From: Gemmatimonadota bacterium
GTDB lineage: Bacteria; Gemmatimonadota; Gemmatimonadetes; Gemmatimonadales; Gemmatimonadaceae
Direction of reading: 5' to 3'
Assembly (NCBI GenBank): GCA_016704465.1
Contig: JADJAD010000019.1
Coordinates: forward strand, 162,636-226,635
Length of the DNA stretch: 64,000 nt
The translations under genes and the position numbers were made by a program. Below the pieces are notes generated by a model. It searched no databases. It worked only from the letters and a program-made list of their open reading frames with translations, and was not told where the DNA came from. Every line of letters begins with the position of its first letter. Positions within the stretch are counted from its first letter, which is position 1. This document shows positions 33,875 to 44,100 of this stretch, one piece after another.

Positions 33875-35980
33875 ATGCGTGAATATTCCGCGACGGACAT
33901 TCGAAACGTGGCGGTAGTCGGACACGGAGCCAGCGGCAAGACCACCTTGGTCGATGCGCTGGCTTTTGTGTCCGGTACCAGCAAACGCCACGGGACCATC
34001 AAGGAGGGGAACACCCTCACCGACCACACACCGGAGGAGATCGAGCGCGGCTATTCCATCAGCCTCGGGAGCGCCTACGCCGAGTGGATGGATGCGAAGA
34101 TCAACCTGATCGACACCCCGGGGTACCTCGACTTTCACGGCGACGCGATCGCCGGACTGGCCGCTGCCGACGGCGCGATCTGCGTCGTCAGCGCGCAGTC
34201 CGGGGTCGAGGTCGGCACCGAGAAGATGTTCAAGGAGGCGGTCTCGCGCCAAGACCCGGTGCTCTTCGTGGTGTCCATGATGGACAAGGAACATGCGGAT
34301 TTCGACCGCGTGTTCGAGCAGATCAAGTCGCGCCTGACCAGCAAGGTGGTGCCGGTCGAGATCCCGATCGGGCAGGGGAGCGAGTTTCGCGGTGTCATCA
34401 ACCTCTTCACCCGTCGCGCGTATCTGTATCCCCCCGGCTCTCGCGCCGGCGACTACACGGAGACCGACATCCCCGCCGAGTCGAAGGAGATGTTCGATCG
34501 CTACTACCAGGAGCTGATCGAGTCGATTTCCGCGACCGACGACGCCTTGCTCGAGCGCTACCTGGAGGGGATCGAGATCGGGCGCGACGAGGCGATCCAC
34601 GGCATGAAGGAAGCCATGAAGCGCATGGACCTCTTTCCCCTCTTCGCCGTGTCGGCCGACAGCGTGATCGGGGTGCACGCCATGCTCACCGAGCTCGTGC
34701 AGCTCATGCCTTCGGCCTACGAAATGGAGGAGGTGCACGCCTTCCACGGGTCCGAGGGAGACAAGACCGTCGAGATCCATGCCCTCGACGAGAATCCGTT
34801 CGCGGCGCTCGTGTACAAGACCCACTCCGAGCCGCACGTCGGTGAGGTGACGTTCTTCCGGATCTTCTCCGGGAGCATCAGCAACGGGCAGGAGGTCTAC
34901 AACGCCACGCGCGATGCGACGGAGAAGGTCGGGCACCTGTGCATCGCCCAGGGCAAGGATCGCATCGAGGTTCCCGTGCTCCACGCCGGCGACATCGGCT
35001 GCGTGGCCAAGCTCAAGACGACCCACACGAACGACACCCTCTCCACACGAGAACACCCGGTTCGCCTGCCGCAGATCTCCTTCCCGGAGCCGGTGGTCGA
35101 GTTCGCCGTGCACGCGGCCACCCGGAACGATGAGGACAAGCTGCAACAGGGGCTGCACCGACTGCACGACGAGGATCCGACCTTCGAGACGCACTACAAC
35201 CCCGAGACGCACGAGACCATCATTGCCGGGCTTGGCGAGCGCCATCTCGACGTCTCGTTGGCCAAGCTGCGACGCAAGTACAACGTCTCGGCCGAGTTGA
35301 CGCGTCCTCGCATCGCCTATCGCGAGACACTCACCGGGAAGGGCGACGGACAAGGCCGGCACAAGAAGCAGTCGGGCGGCCGCGGGCAGTTCGGCGATTG
35401 CTGGGTCCGCATGGCGCCGCGTGCGCGCGGCGAGGGCTATCACTTCGTCGACAAGATTGTCGGCGGCGTGATCCCGTCGGGGTTCCGCCCGGCGATCGAC
35501 AAGGGGATCCAGGAAGCGTCGGCGCGCGGCATCCTCGCCGGCTATCCGCTGGTGGACTTCGAGGTCGAACTGTACGACGGCTCCTATCACTCCGTCGACT
35601 CGAACGAGATGTCATTCAAGATGGCGGGAATCCTCGGCTTCAAGGCGGTCGCACCGCAGTGCAAGCCGATCCTGCTGGAGCCGCTCGATCACGTCGAGAT
35701 CACGACCCCCGACCAGTACCTCGGCGACGTGATGGGCAACCTGTCCGGACGTCGAGGGCACATCCTCGGCTCCGATTCGCTGGACGGGGGCACCGTCACG
35801 GTGAAGGCGCTCGTGCCGCAGGCAGAACTGCACCTGTATGCCACCGACCTCAGTTCGCTGACCCACGGGCACGCCACGTACCGGCGTCGCTTCCACGGCT
35901 ACGAGCAGATGCCGCACGAGGCGGCGCAGAAGGTGATCAACGACTCGGAGAAGGTGAGCGAGGAAGCGGTAGGGGCGTGA
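33875..35980 (+). CDS. Elongation factor G-like translational GTPase, altered G4
   Basis: 701 residues with the five-domain EF-G layout. G1 is GHGASGKT (16-23), G3 is DTPG (80-83), and domain IV has GKGDGQGRHKKQSGGRGQFGDCW. The G4 motif, NKMD in EF-G, reads SMMD at 134-137 (VVSMMDKEHADF), so both the Asn and the Lys that hold the guanine are missing while the Asp remains. G1 is of the FusA2 type. It is therefore an EF-G paralogue of unclear role, not the main translocase. The ATG 33875 is preferred over an upstream in-frame start. A long hairpin follows. Confidence 0.88.
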   Translation: MREYSATDIRNVAVVGHGASGKTTLVDALAFVSGTSKRHGTIKEGNTLTDHTPEEIERGYSISLGSAYAEWMDAKINLIDTPGYLDFHGDAIAGLAAADGAICVVSAQSGVEVGTEKMFKEAVSRQDPVLFVVSMMDKEHADFDRVFEQIKSRLTSKVVPVEIPIGQGSEFRGVINLFTRRAYLYPPGSRAGDYTETDIPAESKEMFDRYYQELIESISATDDALLERYLEGIEIGRDEAIHGMKEAMKRMDLFPLFAVSADSVIGVHAMLTELVQLMPSAYEMEEVHAFHGSEGDKTVEIHALDENPFAALVYKTHSEPHVGEVTFFRIFSGSISNGQEVYNATRDATEKVGHLCIAQGKDRIEVPVLHAGDIGCVAKLKTTHTNDTLSTREHPVRLPQISFPEPVVEFAVHAATRNDEDKLQQGLHRLHDEDPTFETHYNPETHETIIAGLGERHLDVSLAKLRRKYNVSAELTRPRIAYRETLTGKGDGQGRHKKQSGGRGQFGDCWVRMAPRARGEGYHFVDKIVGGVIPSGFRPAIDKGIQEASARGILAGYPLVDFEVELYDGSYHSVDSNEMSFKMAGILGFKAVAPQCKPILLEPLDHVEITTPDQYLGDVMGNLSGRRGHILGSDSLDGGTVTVKALVPQAELHLYATDLSSLTHGHATYRRRFHGYEQMPHEAAQKVINDSEKVSEEAVGA

Positions 35981-35987
35981 GTGGCTG

Positions 35988-36038
35988 CCGGTGACCTCGC
36001 CGTCGCTCGCGGCACGTCGCTCACGACGAGGTCACCGG
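35988..36038 (+). terminator. Long-loop hairpin after the EF-G-like gene
   Basis: Arms ccggtgacctcg (35988-35999) and cgaggtcaccgg (36027-36038), 12 perfect pairs, with further cgtcg/cgacg pairing inside the loop. No strong T run. Confidence 0.5.
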
Positions 36039-36126
36039 TCCACATCACGCGCAAGTCACCTCGACGCCACACGCGGAGGTTGTTCCCGCCTTACTGTCAA
36101 CGCGAGGGTGACCATATCTTCGGTTC

Positions 36127-38604
36127 ATGACCTCACTCCCGCTCCGCCTGGTGGCGCTCGGCGTCATGCTCCTCGGCGCGACTTCAGCGCCCGCGCTTCC
36201 CAGCTACAATCGCGTCCTCCTGCTCGAGACAACCTCAGAGACGTCGGCCAACGCCAGCTTCGGCGACCTCGATGGTGACGGTCATCTCGACATCGTGCTC
36301 GCGAAGGGTCGCCACTGGCCGCTCGTCAACCGCGTGCTCTTCGGCGACGGCAAGGGTGGAATCCGCCGTTCGGCGGACCTCGGCGTTGCATCTGACAAGT
36401 CGTACTCGGGAAGGCTGGCCGATCTCGACGGCGATGGCGACCTCGATGTGGTGATCAGCAACGACGCGCCGAGCGAGAAGCTCGTCTACCTGAACGACGG
36501 GAAGGGGCGCTTCACGGTGGGCTCCACCTACGGCCGGCCCGAGTGGCCGATGCGGAACGCAACCGTGGCCGACATGAATGGCGACGGACGGCTCGACATC
36601 ATCGCGGCCAATCGCTACGGACGCACGAGCGGTTCGAACTACATCTGCCTCAACCGCGGCAATGGCCAGTTTGACGCCGACTGTACGCCCTTCTCGCCCG
36701 TGCCGGCGACCACGATCACGACTGCCGACTTCAATGGCGATGGCATCGCCGACCTGCTCGTGCCGCATCGCAACGGCGGGCAGAGTCAGCTCTACCTCGG
36801 CGCGAAGGGCGCAAGCCTGTCGACGCTGCGTGCCGTTCCCTTCGGTCCCGCCGATGCCAGGATCCGCGTCGCGGAGGCGGCGGACGTCGACGGCGATGGC
36901 GCGATGGACGTCATCGCCATCGACGAGGCGAAAGGCGTGTCGATCTACCGCGGAAAGGGCGACGCGACGTTCGCGGCGCCTCGGTCGGTCGGTGACGCGT
37001 CGGTGGTTCCCTACGCGCTCACGGTGGATGACCTGAACTGCGACGGCAGGGCGGACTTTGTGGTCGGCAACGTCGAGGCACCGTCCACCGCCCATGTCAA
37101 CGACGGTACGGGGCGCACCTTCACGCAAGTCTCCTTCGGCGACAAACAGGGTTCAGCGTACGGCATCGCGATCGGCGATTTCAACGAGGATGCGCGTCCC
37201 GACATCGCTGTCGCGCGGTCGGAGGCGCCGAATGCACTCTACTTCGGGGCAGGCGCGTTCAGCTGCGCGACCCCCGCCGCAGCGCCCGCCGCGGCTTCCC
37301 CGGCGATTCCTTCTGCGAGTCCCGCACAGCAGCCCGGCGACCTGCGCCTCACCTACCTCGGCAACGCCGGCTGGGAGATCACCGACGGACGCACCGTCGT
37401 ACTCGTCGATCCCTTTCTGACACAGTTCGCGCGCTGGACGCCTCGCGGCCCCGCACGCGAGGTTGCGCCCGACTCCCTGTATCGCCCGGACACGGCGCTC
37501 ATCAATCGGCACGTGAAGCGGGCCGACTACATCATCATCACGCACGGTCACTCCGATCACGCGCTCGATGCGGGGGTCATCTCGCGCCGCACCGGCGCGG
37601 TGATCGTTGGCCACGAGACGACGGCCAACCTCGCGCGCGCGTACGCGGTGCCCGATAGTAACCTCATCACCGTGCGCGGCGGCGAGGACTACGACTTCGA
37701 CACCTTCTCGCTGCGCGTGATTCCCAGCATCCACAGTGCGCTCGACGACAAGCGCTACTTCAACAACGGCCGCGGCATCGCCGGCGTCGCGCCACGCGGC
37801 CAGCGGGCACCGTTGCGACGCCGGGACTACCAGGAGGGGGGGAGCTTCGCCTACCTGCTGCGCATGGCAGGACACGAAGTGGTGATCATGGGCTCCATGA
37901 ACTTCCTGGAGCGCGAGATGGAGGGCCTGCGCCCCGACATCGCACTGGTCGGCGCGAACAGCCAGCGACTCGAGATCCACGACTTCACGGGGCGGCTCAT
38001 GCGCGCGCTCGGCTATCCCGCGCTCGTCGTGGCGTCGCACGCCGATTCGTACGGCAACCCGAACCCGCCAGCTGCTGTCGTCGCAGATCGCCAGCGCTTC
38101 GTCGAGGAAGTCAACGCGGCATCGCCGGGCAGCCGCGTGATACTGCCGACATGGTTCGAGCCGATCGTCGTGCCCGCTCGAGCCGCCACGCCCGCCGTGG
38201 CCAGTGGAGGGCGCGACCGCCGTCGCATCGATCCACCGGGCCTCGCGCCGCTCGTCCCCGCGTACTCGGTCGCGATCCGTGACGGTGACCTGGTCTTCGT
38301 CTCCGGCATGACCGGTGTGAAGCCCGGCACGCAGGAGATCGTCGAGGGCGGCGTGTCGGTGCAGACTCGGCAAACGCTCGAGAACATCCGCACGTCGCTC
38401 ACCGCCGCTGGCGCGACCATGGCCGACGTCGGCGAGTGCACCGTCTTCCTCGTGGACATGGCCGACTATGCGGCCATGAACGCCGAGTATATCAAGTTCT
38501 TCCCCGTGGATCCGCCGAGCCGGGCGACGCTGGCGGTCACGTCGCTGCCACGGCCGGCGGCGCGCGTGGAGATCAAGTGCAGCGCGCGGGTGCGGGGGCG
38601 ATAG
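36127..38604 (+). CDS. VCBS/FG-GAP propeller, metallo-beta-lactamase and RidA triple fusion
   Basis: 825 residues. A signal peptide (LVALGVMLLGATSAPA) is followed by an integrin-like propeller (about 30-380). Its calcium loops are of the form DLDGDGHLDIV, DLDGDGDLDVV, DMNGDGRLDII, DFNGDGIADLL and DVDGDGAMDVI. After an Ala/Pro linker, a metallo-beta-lactamase fold of the UlaG-like kind begins near 408 (LTYLGNAGWEITD) with H473-G-H-S-D-H478. Later come SIHSALDD, MGSMNF and VASHAD. From about 705 a RidA/YjgF domain closes the protein (GDLVFVSGMTGVKPGT, TLENIRTSLTAAGA, RATLAVTSLP). I know none of these three joined before. The Arg of RidA that binds imines appears as SRATLAV. Exported location inferred. 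Confidence 0.85.
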   Translation: MTSLPLRLVALGVMLLGATSAPALPSYNRVLLLETTSETSANASFGDLDGDGHLDIVLAKGRHWPLVNRVLFGDGKGGIRRSADLGVASDKSYSGRLADLDGDGDLDVVISNDAPSEKLVYLNDGKGRFTVGSTYGRPEWPMRNATVADMNGDGRLDIIAANRYGRTSGSNYICLNRGNGQFDADCTPFSPVPATTITTADFNGDGIADLLVPHRNGGQSQLYLGAKGASLSTLRAVPFGPADARIRVAEAADVDGDGAMDVIAIDEAKGVSIYRGKGDATFAAPRSVGDASVVPYALTVDDLNCDGRADFVVGNVEAPSTAHVNDGTGRTFTQVSFGDKQGSAYGIAIGDFNEDARPDIAVARSEAPNALYFGAGAFSCATPAAAPAAASPAIPSASPAQQPGDLRLTYLGNAGWEITDGRTVVLVDPFLTQFARWTPRGPAREVAPDSLYRPDTALINRHVKRADYIIITHGHSDHALDAGVISRRTGAVIVGHETTANLARAYAVPDSNLITVRGGEDYDFDTFSLRVIPSIHSALDDKRYFNNGRGIAGVAPRGQRAPLRRRDYQEGGSFAYLLRMAGHEVVIMGSMNFLEREMEGLRPDIALVGANSQRLEIHDFTGRLMRALGYPALVVASHADSYGNPNPPAAVVADRQRFVEEVNAASPGSRVILPTWFEPIVVPARAATPAVASGGRDRRRIDPPGLAPLVPAYSVAIRDGDLVFVSGMTGVKPGTQEIVEGGVSVQTRQTLENIRTSLTAAGATMADVGECTVFLVDMADYAAMNAEYIKFFPVDPPSRATLAVTSLPRPAARVEIKCSARVRGR

Positions 38605-38630
38605 CGCGCGCGAGGGTCTACACGAAACAA

Positions 38631-38658
38631 GCGAGCCCCGGCACCTGCCGGGGCTCGC
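38631..38658. terminator. Bidirectional hairpin between convergent genes
   Basis: Arms gcgagccccggc and gccggggctcgc, 12 perfect pairs, loop acct, between the fusion gene stop and the DUF4397 stop. Confidence 0.8.
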
Positions 38659-38678
38659 TCGTTGTCGGGACTGCGTGG

Positions 38679-39449
38679 TTACCGATTCGCCGTGTTGTCG
38701 AGGAACGGCCGGTTCGTGGCCGTCGTGGAGGTAATCGTGATGTCGCCCCTCGCGCCGATGGTGTACACTCGGCCCGGGGAGAACGAGACCGCCGTTCGCA
38801 CGATTGCGTTCGTCGTGGAGCCGGCGTATCGCGTGGCGAGGTCGTACACGCCGCCGGGAAGTGAGGTGAAGGCACCGCCCGCCTTGTAGGCGACGGGACC
38901 ACCCACGGCGACTTGCGCCGACGTGGTGGTGTTCGTGGCGTACAACGTCATGGGGTTGGCATTGGAAATCGCGTTCACGAACCGCACGTAGGCGACCGAG
39001 TAGTCGATGGTCGAAACGAACGGATCCTCCACCACGAATCCATCCACAGTCTTCGCCGTCGTGCTGTACGGACCGCTCATGTAGAACGAGTAGCTCTTTC
39101 CGTCCGCGATGGTCGCGGTCACCTTGGCGATGGCGAGGTCCTTGTCGGCCGTAGCCGAGATCTTCCCCTCCAGCGAGTAGGAGCCCGGGACGATGGACGC
39201 GTAGAATCCACCGGACCCCACGCTCCCATACGTCACGCCGTTGGTCGATTCACCTCCCGTCGTGGAGCTGATCGCCGTCATCTTCGTGGCGTTGGCGTAG
39301 AAATTCACCGCCGGGGCGCCCACGCCGAAGTTGAAGAACTTGATGCGGGCGGCGGCCGCTGGTCCGGCGATCTCCTGGACCGCGGTCTTGTCGCAGCCGC
39401 CCACCACCACGAGCAGGAGCAACGCCGCGAGGGCTCGGTATGTGTGCAT
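38679..39449 (-). CDS. DUF4397 lipoprotein
   Basis: 256 residues with a lipobox (LLLLVVVGGC) and two DUF4397-like beta domains: ARIKFFNFGVGAPAVNFYANATKM, then SVAYVRFVNAISNANPMTLYATN. Each ends with a strand such as PGSYSLEGK or PGRVYTIGARG. Lies 8 bp downstream of the SusD gene on the same strand, so it is probably the third gene of the SusC-SusD operon and acts at the outer surface or in the periplasm. Ligand unknown. Confidence 0.8.
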   Translation of the reverse strand: MHTYRALAALLLLVVVGGCDKTAVQEIAGPAAAARIKFFNFGVGAPAVNFYANATKMTAISSTTGGESTNGVTYGSVGSGGFYASIVPGSYSLEGKISATADKDLAIAKVTATIADGKSYSFYMSGPYSTTAKTVDGFVVEDPFVSTIDYSVAYVRFVNAISNANPMTLYATNTTTSAQVAVGGPVAYKAGGAFTSLPGGVYDLATRYAGSTTNAIVRTAVSFSPGRVYTIGARGDITITSTTATNRPFLDNTANR

Positions 39450-39457
39450 GGGTAGGG

Positions 39458-41104
39458 TCACGGTTCGGTGATCCACATCGGCTTGGTGTGATAGTCGAGG
39501 GCGAGCCCGCCAATCGCGTCGAGTCCCGCGCGGTTCCAGACGTACTCGGAGTTGAAGCGCGGGCGGATGCGCTGCACGATCTTGCCGCCGTTGTCGGGAT
39601 ACAGGGTTGCCGGCGGGACGAAGCCCGGGTAGACCTGCAGGCTGGTGGCCGGATCGATGTCGGTGTAGTGATACCGGCGCATGTCGGTCCACAGCTCCAC
39701 GTGGGCCCATCCCCACTGGGCGATGTACTTCTGCGACATGATGTGGGTCAGCGTCAGCCCGGCCGGTGAGGCGGGAACGATGGCCGGCGAGGCGAGGAAG
39801 CTCGCCTTCTCGGCAGACGTGATCTGCGTGGCCGCCTGGGCGTTGTCGTTGTTGCGCGCATTGACGAAGTCGATGTGGGCCGAGACGCCATTGCGGTAAG
39901 CGGCAAGCGCCGTCGCGCGGTCGCCCGCACGAAAGGCCGCTTCGGCCTTCACGAACTGCAGCTGTGCGTAGGTCACCACCGGCGTCTTCACCTTGTCATC
40001 GAACAGGTAGCGCCCCGGCTGTTGCAGTCCGCCCGTTCCGGCATACCCGAAGAAGTTGTTCGGGCGCTGGTCCACGGGAATCGCCCCGAAGCCGACGACG
40101 TTGATGTCGAGCCCGCGATACGACCCGTTCGGGGCGGGCGCGAGCATGCGGCTCATGCGGGGATCCACGATTCCACCGAATGCCGTCCCGTCCATGAGCC
40201 CAACCACAAATTGCGTCTGGCGGTAGGTGGTGAGGTTGTTGCGCGTCCGACCCCAGAAGTTGGTGTCGTTGTTGTTCGTGGCCGGGAAGCTCTGCAGCGC
40301 GTCGTCTGCGCCGCTGGTGAACGAGCGGTCCACGGCGGCCATCACGTCGGCCGGCTTGTACGTCCCCTTGTTGGAGTAGTGGCTCAGGTTCAGGGCAAGC
40401 AGGCCCTGCGCCAGCTTGAGCCACTTGCCGCGGTCTCCGTTGTACATCTTGTCGGTGCGGGCCAGGTAAGTCGGGTCCACCGCGCCGTCGCTGCGCGCCA
40501 ACAGGGTGATGGCGTCGTTCAGCAGGCGCTGGATCTCCTGATACGCGTACTCCTGCGTGTCGTAGTTGAAGGAGAACTTCGACTGGTCGATGGCCTCCTT
40601 CACGATGATCTCGCCGTGCAGGTCGGTGGTGGCCTGCCACCCCCAGGCCTTGAGCACCTTGCCGACCCCGAGCAGGTCCCAGCGCTCCTCGGCCTCGGCC
40701 TTGTCCATCATGTCGACCAGGTTCTGGCCGAACGTCCAGTACACGTCGCGCCAGATCTGCGCCCCGTTGTCGCTGGACGGGTCGTACCCCATGCGGTCCC
40801 AGGTGCTCAGGACCGTCCCGGGAAACGTCCACTGCTGCGTATAACGCCCCACGAACCGCCCGTCGAGCTGCGGCGCCGTGGCCATCCAGTGAAGCATGGG
40901 CGCGAGGTACAGGTTGGCCGAGACGTCCTGTGGCGCGTTGGGGTTGGTGTTGACGTCGAGGAAGTCCTTGCAGCTGGCCGAAGCCGCGAGCAGGACCAGT
41001 GGCACGACGGCGCGCACGCGCCGCAGGAAGCGAGGCATCGGCGGGGCCATGTCGGAAGTGGTCGGCGTCTGGAGACGCGCGAGGGCGTGTGAATGTGGCG
41101 TCAT
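39458..41104 (-). CDS. SusD/RagB-family outer-membrane lipoprotein
   Basis: 548 residues. Signal with lipobox-type end LVLLAASASCKDFLDVNTNPNAP, the NTNPN region and TPR-like helices (NLVDMMDKAEAEERWDLLGVG, YAYQEIQRLLNDAITLLAR) typical of the SusD family. SusD proteins sit as lids on SusC transporters and capture the substrate. Start choice is open: ATG 41104 (two bases after the SusC stop), 41050 or 41038, the last giving the most ordinary signal length. Nothing nearby shows the substrate (no glycoside hydrolase), so a peptide or small metabolite is as likely as a glycan. Confidence 0.9.
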   Translation of the reverse strand: MTPHSHALARLQTPTTSDMAPPMPRFLRRVRAVVPLVLLAASASCKDFLDVNTNPNAPQDVSANLYLAPMLHWMATAPQLDGRFVGRYTQQWTFPGTVLSTWDRMGYDPSSDNGAQIWRDVYWTFGQNLVDMMDKAEAEERWDLLGVGKVLKAWGWQATTDLHGEIIVKEAIDQSKFSFNYDTQEYAYQEIQRLLNDAITLLARSDGAVDPTYLARTDKMYNGDRGKWLKLAQGLLALNLSHYSNKGTYKPADVMAAVDRSFTSGADDALQSFPATNNNDTNFWGRTRNNLTTYRQTQFVVGLMDGTAFGGIVDPRMSRMLAPAPNGSYRGLDINVVGFGAIPVDQRPNNFFGYAGTGGLQQPGRYLFDDKVKTPVVTYAQLQFVKAEAAFRAGDRATALAAYRNGVSAHIDFVNARNNDNAQAATQITSAEKASFLASPAIVPASPAGLTLTHIMSQKYIAQWGWAHVELWTDMRRYHYTDIDPATSLQVYPGFVPPATLYPDNGGKIVQRIRPRFNSEYVWNRAGLDAIGGLALDYHTKPMWITEP

Positions 41105-41106
41105 CG

Positions 41107-44100
41107 TCAGAACCCGAAGCGGAAGCCGAACGTGTAGCCGCGCGGCATCGGGAAGTTGCCGAAGTCGATCCCGGCCGCCCCCGATCCGCCCACGGCGGCC
41201 GTGTTGCCATTCACGATCGGGTCGAGCCCGGAGTAGTTGGTGAGCACGAACAGGTCGGTCCCGGTCATGAAGACCGAGGCGTCGCGCGTGTTCAGGAAGC
41301 CGCGTGGCAACGCATACCGCACCGTCACGTCGCGCAGGCGCAGCCAGTTGATGTCCTTCTCGATGAACAGTTCTTCCGAGATCGACGTGTAGAACTGCGG
41401 CTGCACCGCTGGAATCACCACGATGTTGTTGGGCGTGGGGGTCGCGCTGTTCTCCTTGCCGTCACGCAGCACCCCCTTGATCACCCGCGGCTCCTCACGG
41501 TCGAGCGTGCGCGGGCTGAGCCCGCGCGCAGTGAGGAACTGCTCGGTGGCGTTGTACACGTCGCCCCCGCGCCGAATGTCCAGCAGCATCGATACGGACA
41601 ACTTCTGGAAGCGAATCGTGTTGTTCACGCCGATGGTGAAGTCGGGTTGCCGATCGTAGCCGGCATCGATGAACGCAGTGGAGCGCAGCGGCAACCCGGT
41701 CGTCGGGTCGATGAGCAGCTCGTTGTTGTCGTTGCGCAGGTAGAACAGCCCGGTCAACGACCGCGTCGACGCCCCCGGCTTGGTGCCGTTGCGCACGTTG
41801 CCGAAGAGCCAGGTGTCGGAGACGTACGACTCCGGGAGTTCGTTGGGGAGCGCCAGCACCGTGCCGCGCGCACGGTCGAAGTTGGCCTCAACGTCCCATG
41901 CGAGCAGCCGGTTCTCGATCGGCGTGGCACGCAGCGTGACCTCGAGCCCCTGGTTGCGGGTGACCGCCCCATTGAGGTTGAACAGGATGAAGCCCGTGGC
42001 GTAGCTGCCGCGGATGTCGTTGACGATCTGGTCCTTCGTCTGCTTGCGGTACCAGGTGACGTCGAGGCCGAGTCGGTTCTCGAGGAAGCCGAGTTCGGTG
42101 CCGAACTCGTACGACCGGGCAAACTCGGGCTTGAGCCCCAGGTTGGGGCCGGTGAAGCCGTAGCCGTAACCGCCGAACGAGGTCGTCTTGAACTCCAGCG
42201 ACGGACGGAAGGCGTACGGACGCGCATCCTTACCTACCTCGGCGTAGCCGGCGCGCAGCTTGCCCGTCATGAACTTCCCGATGGACGGGAACGCGTCGGA
42301 GAAGATGAACGACGACGAGATCGATGGATACGTGAACGAGTTGCGTTCCTGCGGAATGGTCGACGTCCAGTCGTTGCGCGCCGTCGCCGTGAGGTACAGG
42401 TAATCGTTGTAGTTGAGCGTCGCGCTGCCGAACAGCGACACGAGGCGACGCTGCGTCAGCGTCGTGCGGTTGACGCGCTGGTTGGTGTTGTTGATCGAGA
42501 CGAAGTTCGGGTCCAGGAAGTCGAGCCCCTGCAGCGCCGCGGTGGTCGACCGGAAGTCGGAGATCTGGTTGCCGAGCAGCCCGGTCAGCGAGAGCCCCCG
42601 GCCGAGGTCGATGCTCTCGAAGTTGAGCAACGTCTGCGCGGTGAGGTTGCGCGTGATGTCGTTGGCCTCGTCGAGGATCCCGTTGTTGTTGTTGCCGTAC
42701 GCGCTCTCCGGATGCCGCAGGATCAGGTTCTCGTTCGTGTAGCCGTCGACACCGATGTTGGTCTTGAGGTTGGCCCACGAGACCGGCGTGAGGATGAGCC
42801 CCAGGTTGGCGATGAGTCGGCTGTTCTTCGAGTTGATCCGGTTCTTCTCGATATTGAAGTACGGATTGTCGGTCTCGGACGCCGTGGCGAGGTTGGTGAT
42901 GCGTCGGCGGTTCCCCGCCGGCGTCAGCCAATCGCTGGCGTTGTCGGTCTGTGGCCAGACCAGCAGCCCGATGAGCGGGCCGTTGTCTCCCTTGTAGGCC
43001 TGGTCGTTGTCGGCCACGGAATACTGCATGGACAGGTCGGTGCGAATCCAGCGATTCACCTGCGACGTCGAGGCGCCGGTGAGGTTGATGCGCTGGTACT
43101 TCGAGTTCGGGATGACCCCTTCCTGCTTGTCGCCCGACATCGCCAGGCGATAGCTGATGCGGCTGTCGGGCGATGCACCGCTGAAGGCCAGGTTGTGCCG
43201 CTGGGTCAGCGCCGTGCGAAAGAAGCCGTCGATGTTGTCATAGAACGTCGTGCCGTCAGGATACGGTGCCCCGAAGTACTGGAAGCTTCCGAGCAGGTCA
43301 CCGGCAACGGTGGTCGGGCCATAGCGACGCTGCAGCTCGGGGCGCGCACGGGTGTTGTCCATGCGCAGGCTCGACGAAAACTCGAAGCCTCCCTGGCCCG
43401 CCTTGCCGCGCTTCGTGGTGATGACGATCGCCCCGTTCGCCGCGTCGATCCCGTACAGCGCCGAGGCCTCCGGTCCCTTCAGCACGACCAACGTCTCGAT
43501 GTTCTCGGGATCCAGGTCGGCCGCACGATTGGTGAAGTCGAGCCCGCGATTGTTGAACGCCGTCACCGAGCCCGGCGCGTCGGCCGCGAGCACACCGGTG
43601 TTGAGCGTCTTGTTGTCGAGCGGTAGTCCGTCGACGATCATCAGCGGCTGGTTGCTGCTCGAGATCGAGCTGACGCCGCGTATCGTGATCGACGACGACG
43701 CCCCGGGCACCCCCGAGCTGCTCGTTACCTCAACCCCCGCCACGCGCCCCTGTAGCGCATTGACGAAGTTCTGGCGCTGCGTCTGGGAGATGTCGGCGCC
43801 CGCCACGGTCTGCTGCGAGGTGCCGAGCGAACGGAGTGCGGTGGTTTGGCCAAGGGCGGTCACCACCATCGCGTCCAGCTGCATGGCGACGCGCCGCAGC
43901 TGCACGTTGATGACATCCGATGCCCCAACCGGCCGCTCCTCGGGAGCGCTGCCGAGGAACCGGTACTGAAGGACCTGCCCTTCGGCGACCCGCACGCTGT
44001 AATCGCCACGATCATTGGTGAGCGTCCCCACCGTGGTCCCCTTCACCACGACGGAGACACCCGTCATGGGCGCACCCTGCTCACTCGTCACTCGACCGGT

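Noticed and set aside
33842..35590. Open frame on the minus strand (582 codons)
   Set aside because: Antisense to the EF-G-like gene; no recognisable pattern.
40999..43626. Long open frame on the plus strand (875 codons)
   Set aside because: Antisense to SusD and SusC, both of which have clear motifs; composition is Val/Arg/Asp-rich and featureless.
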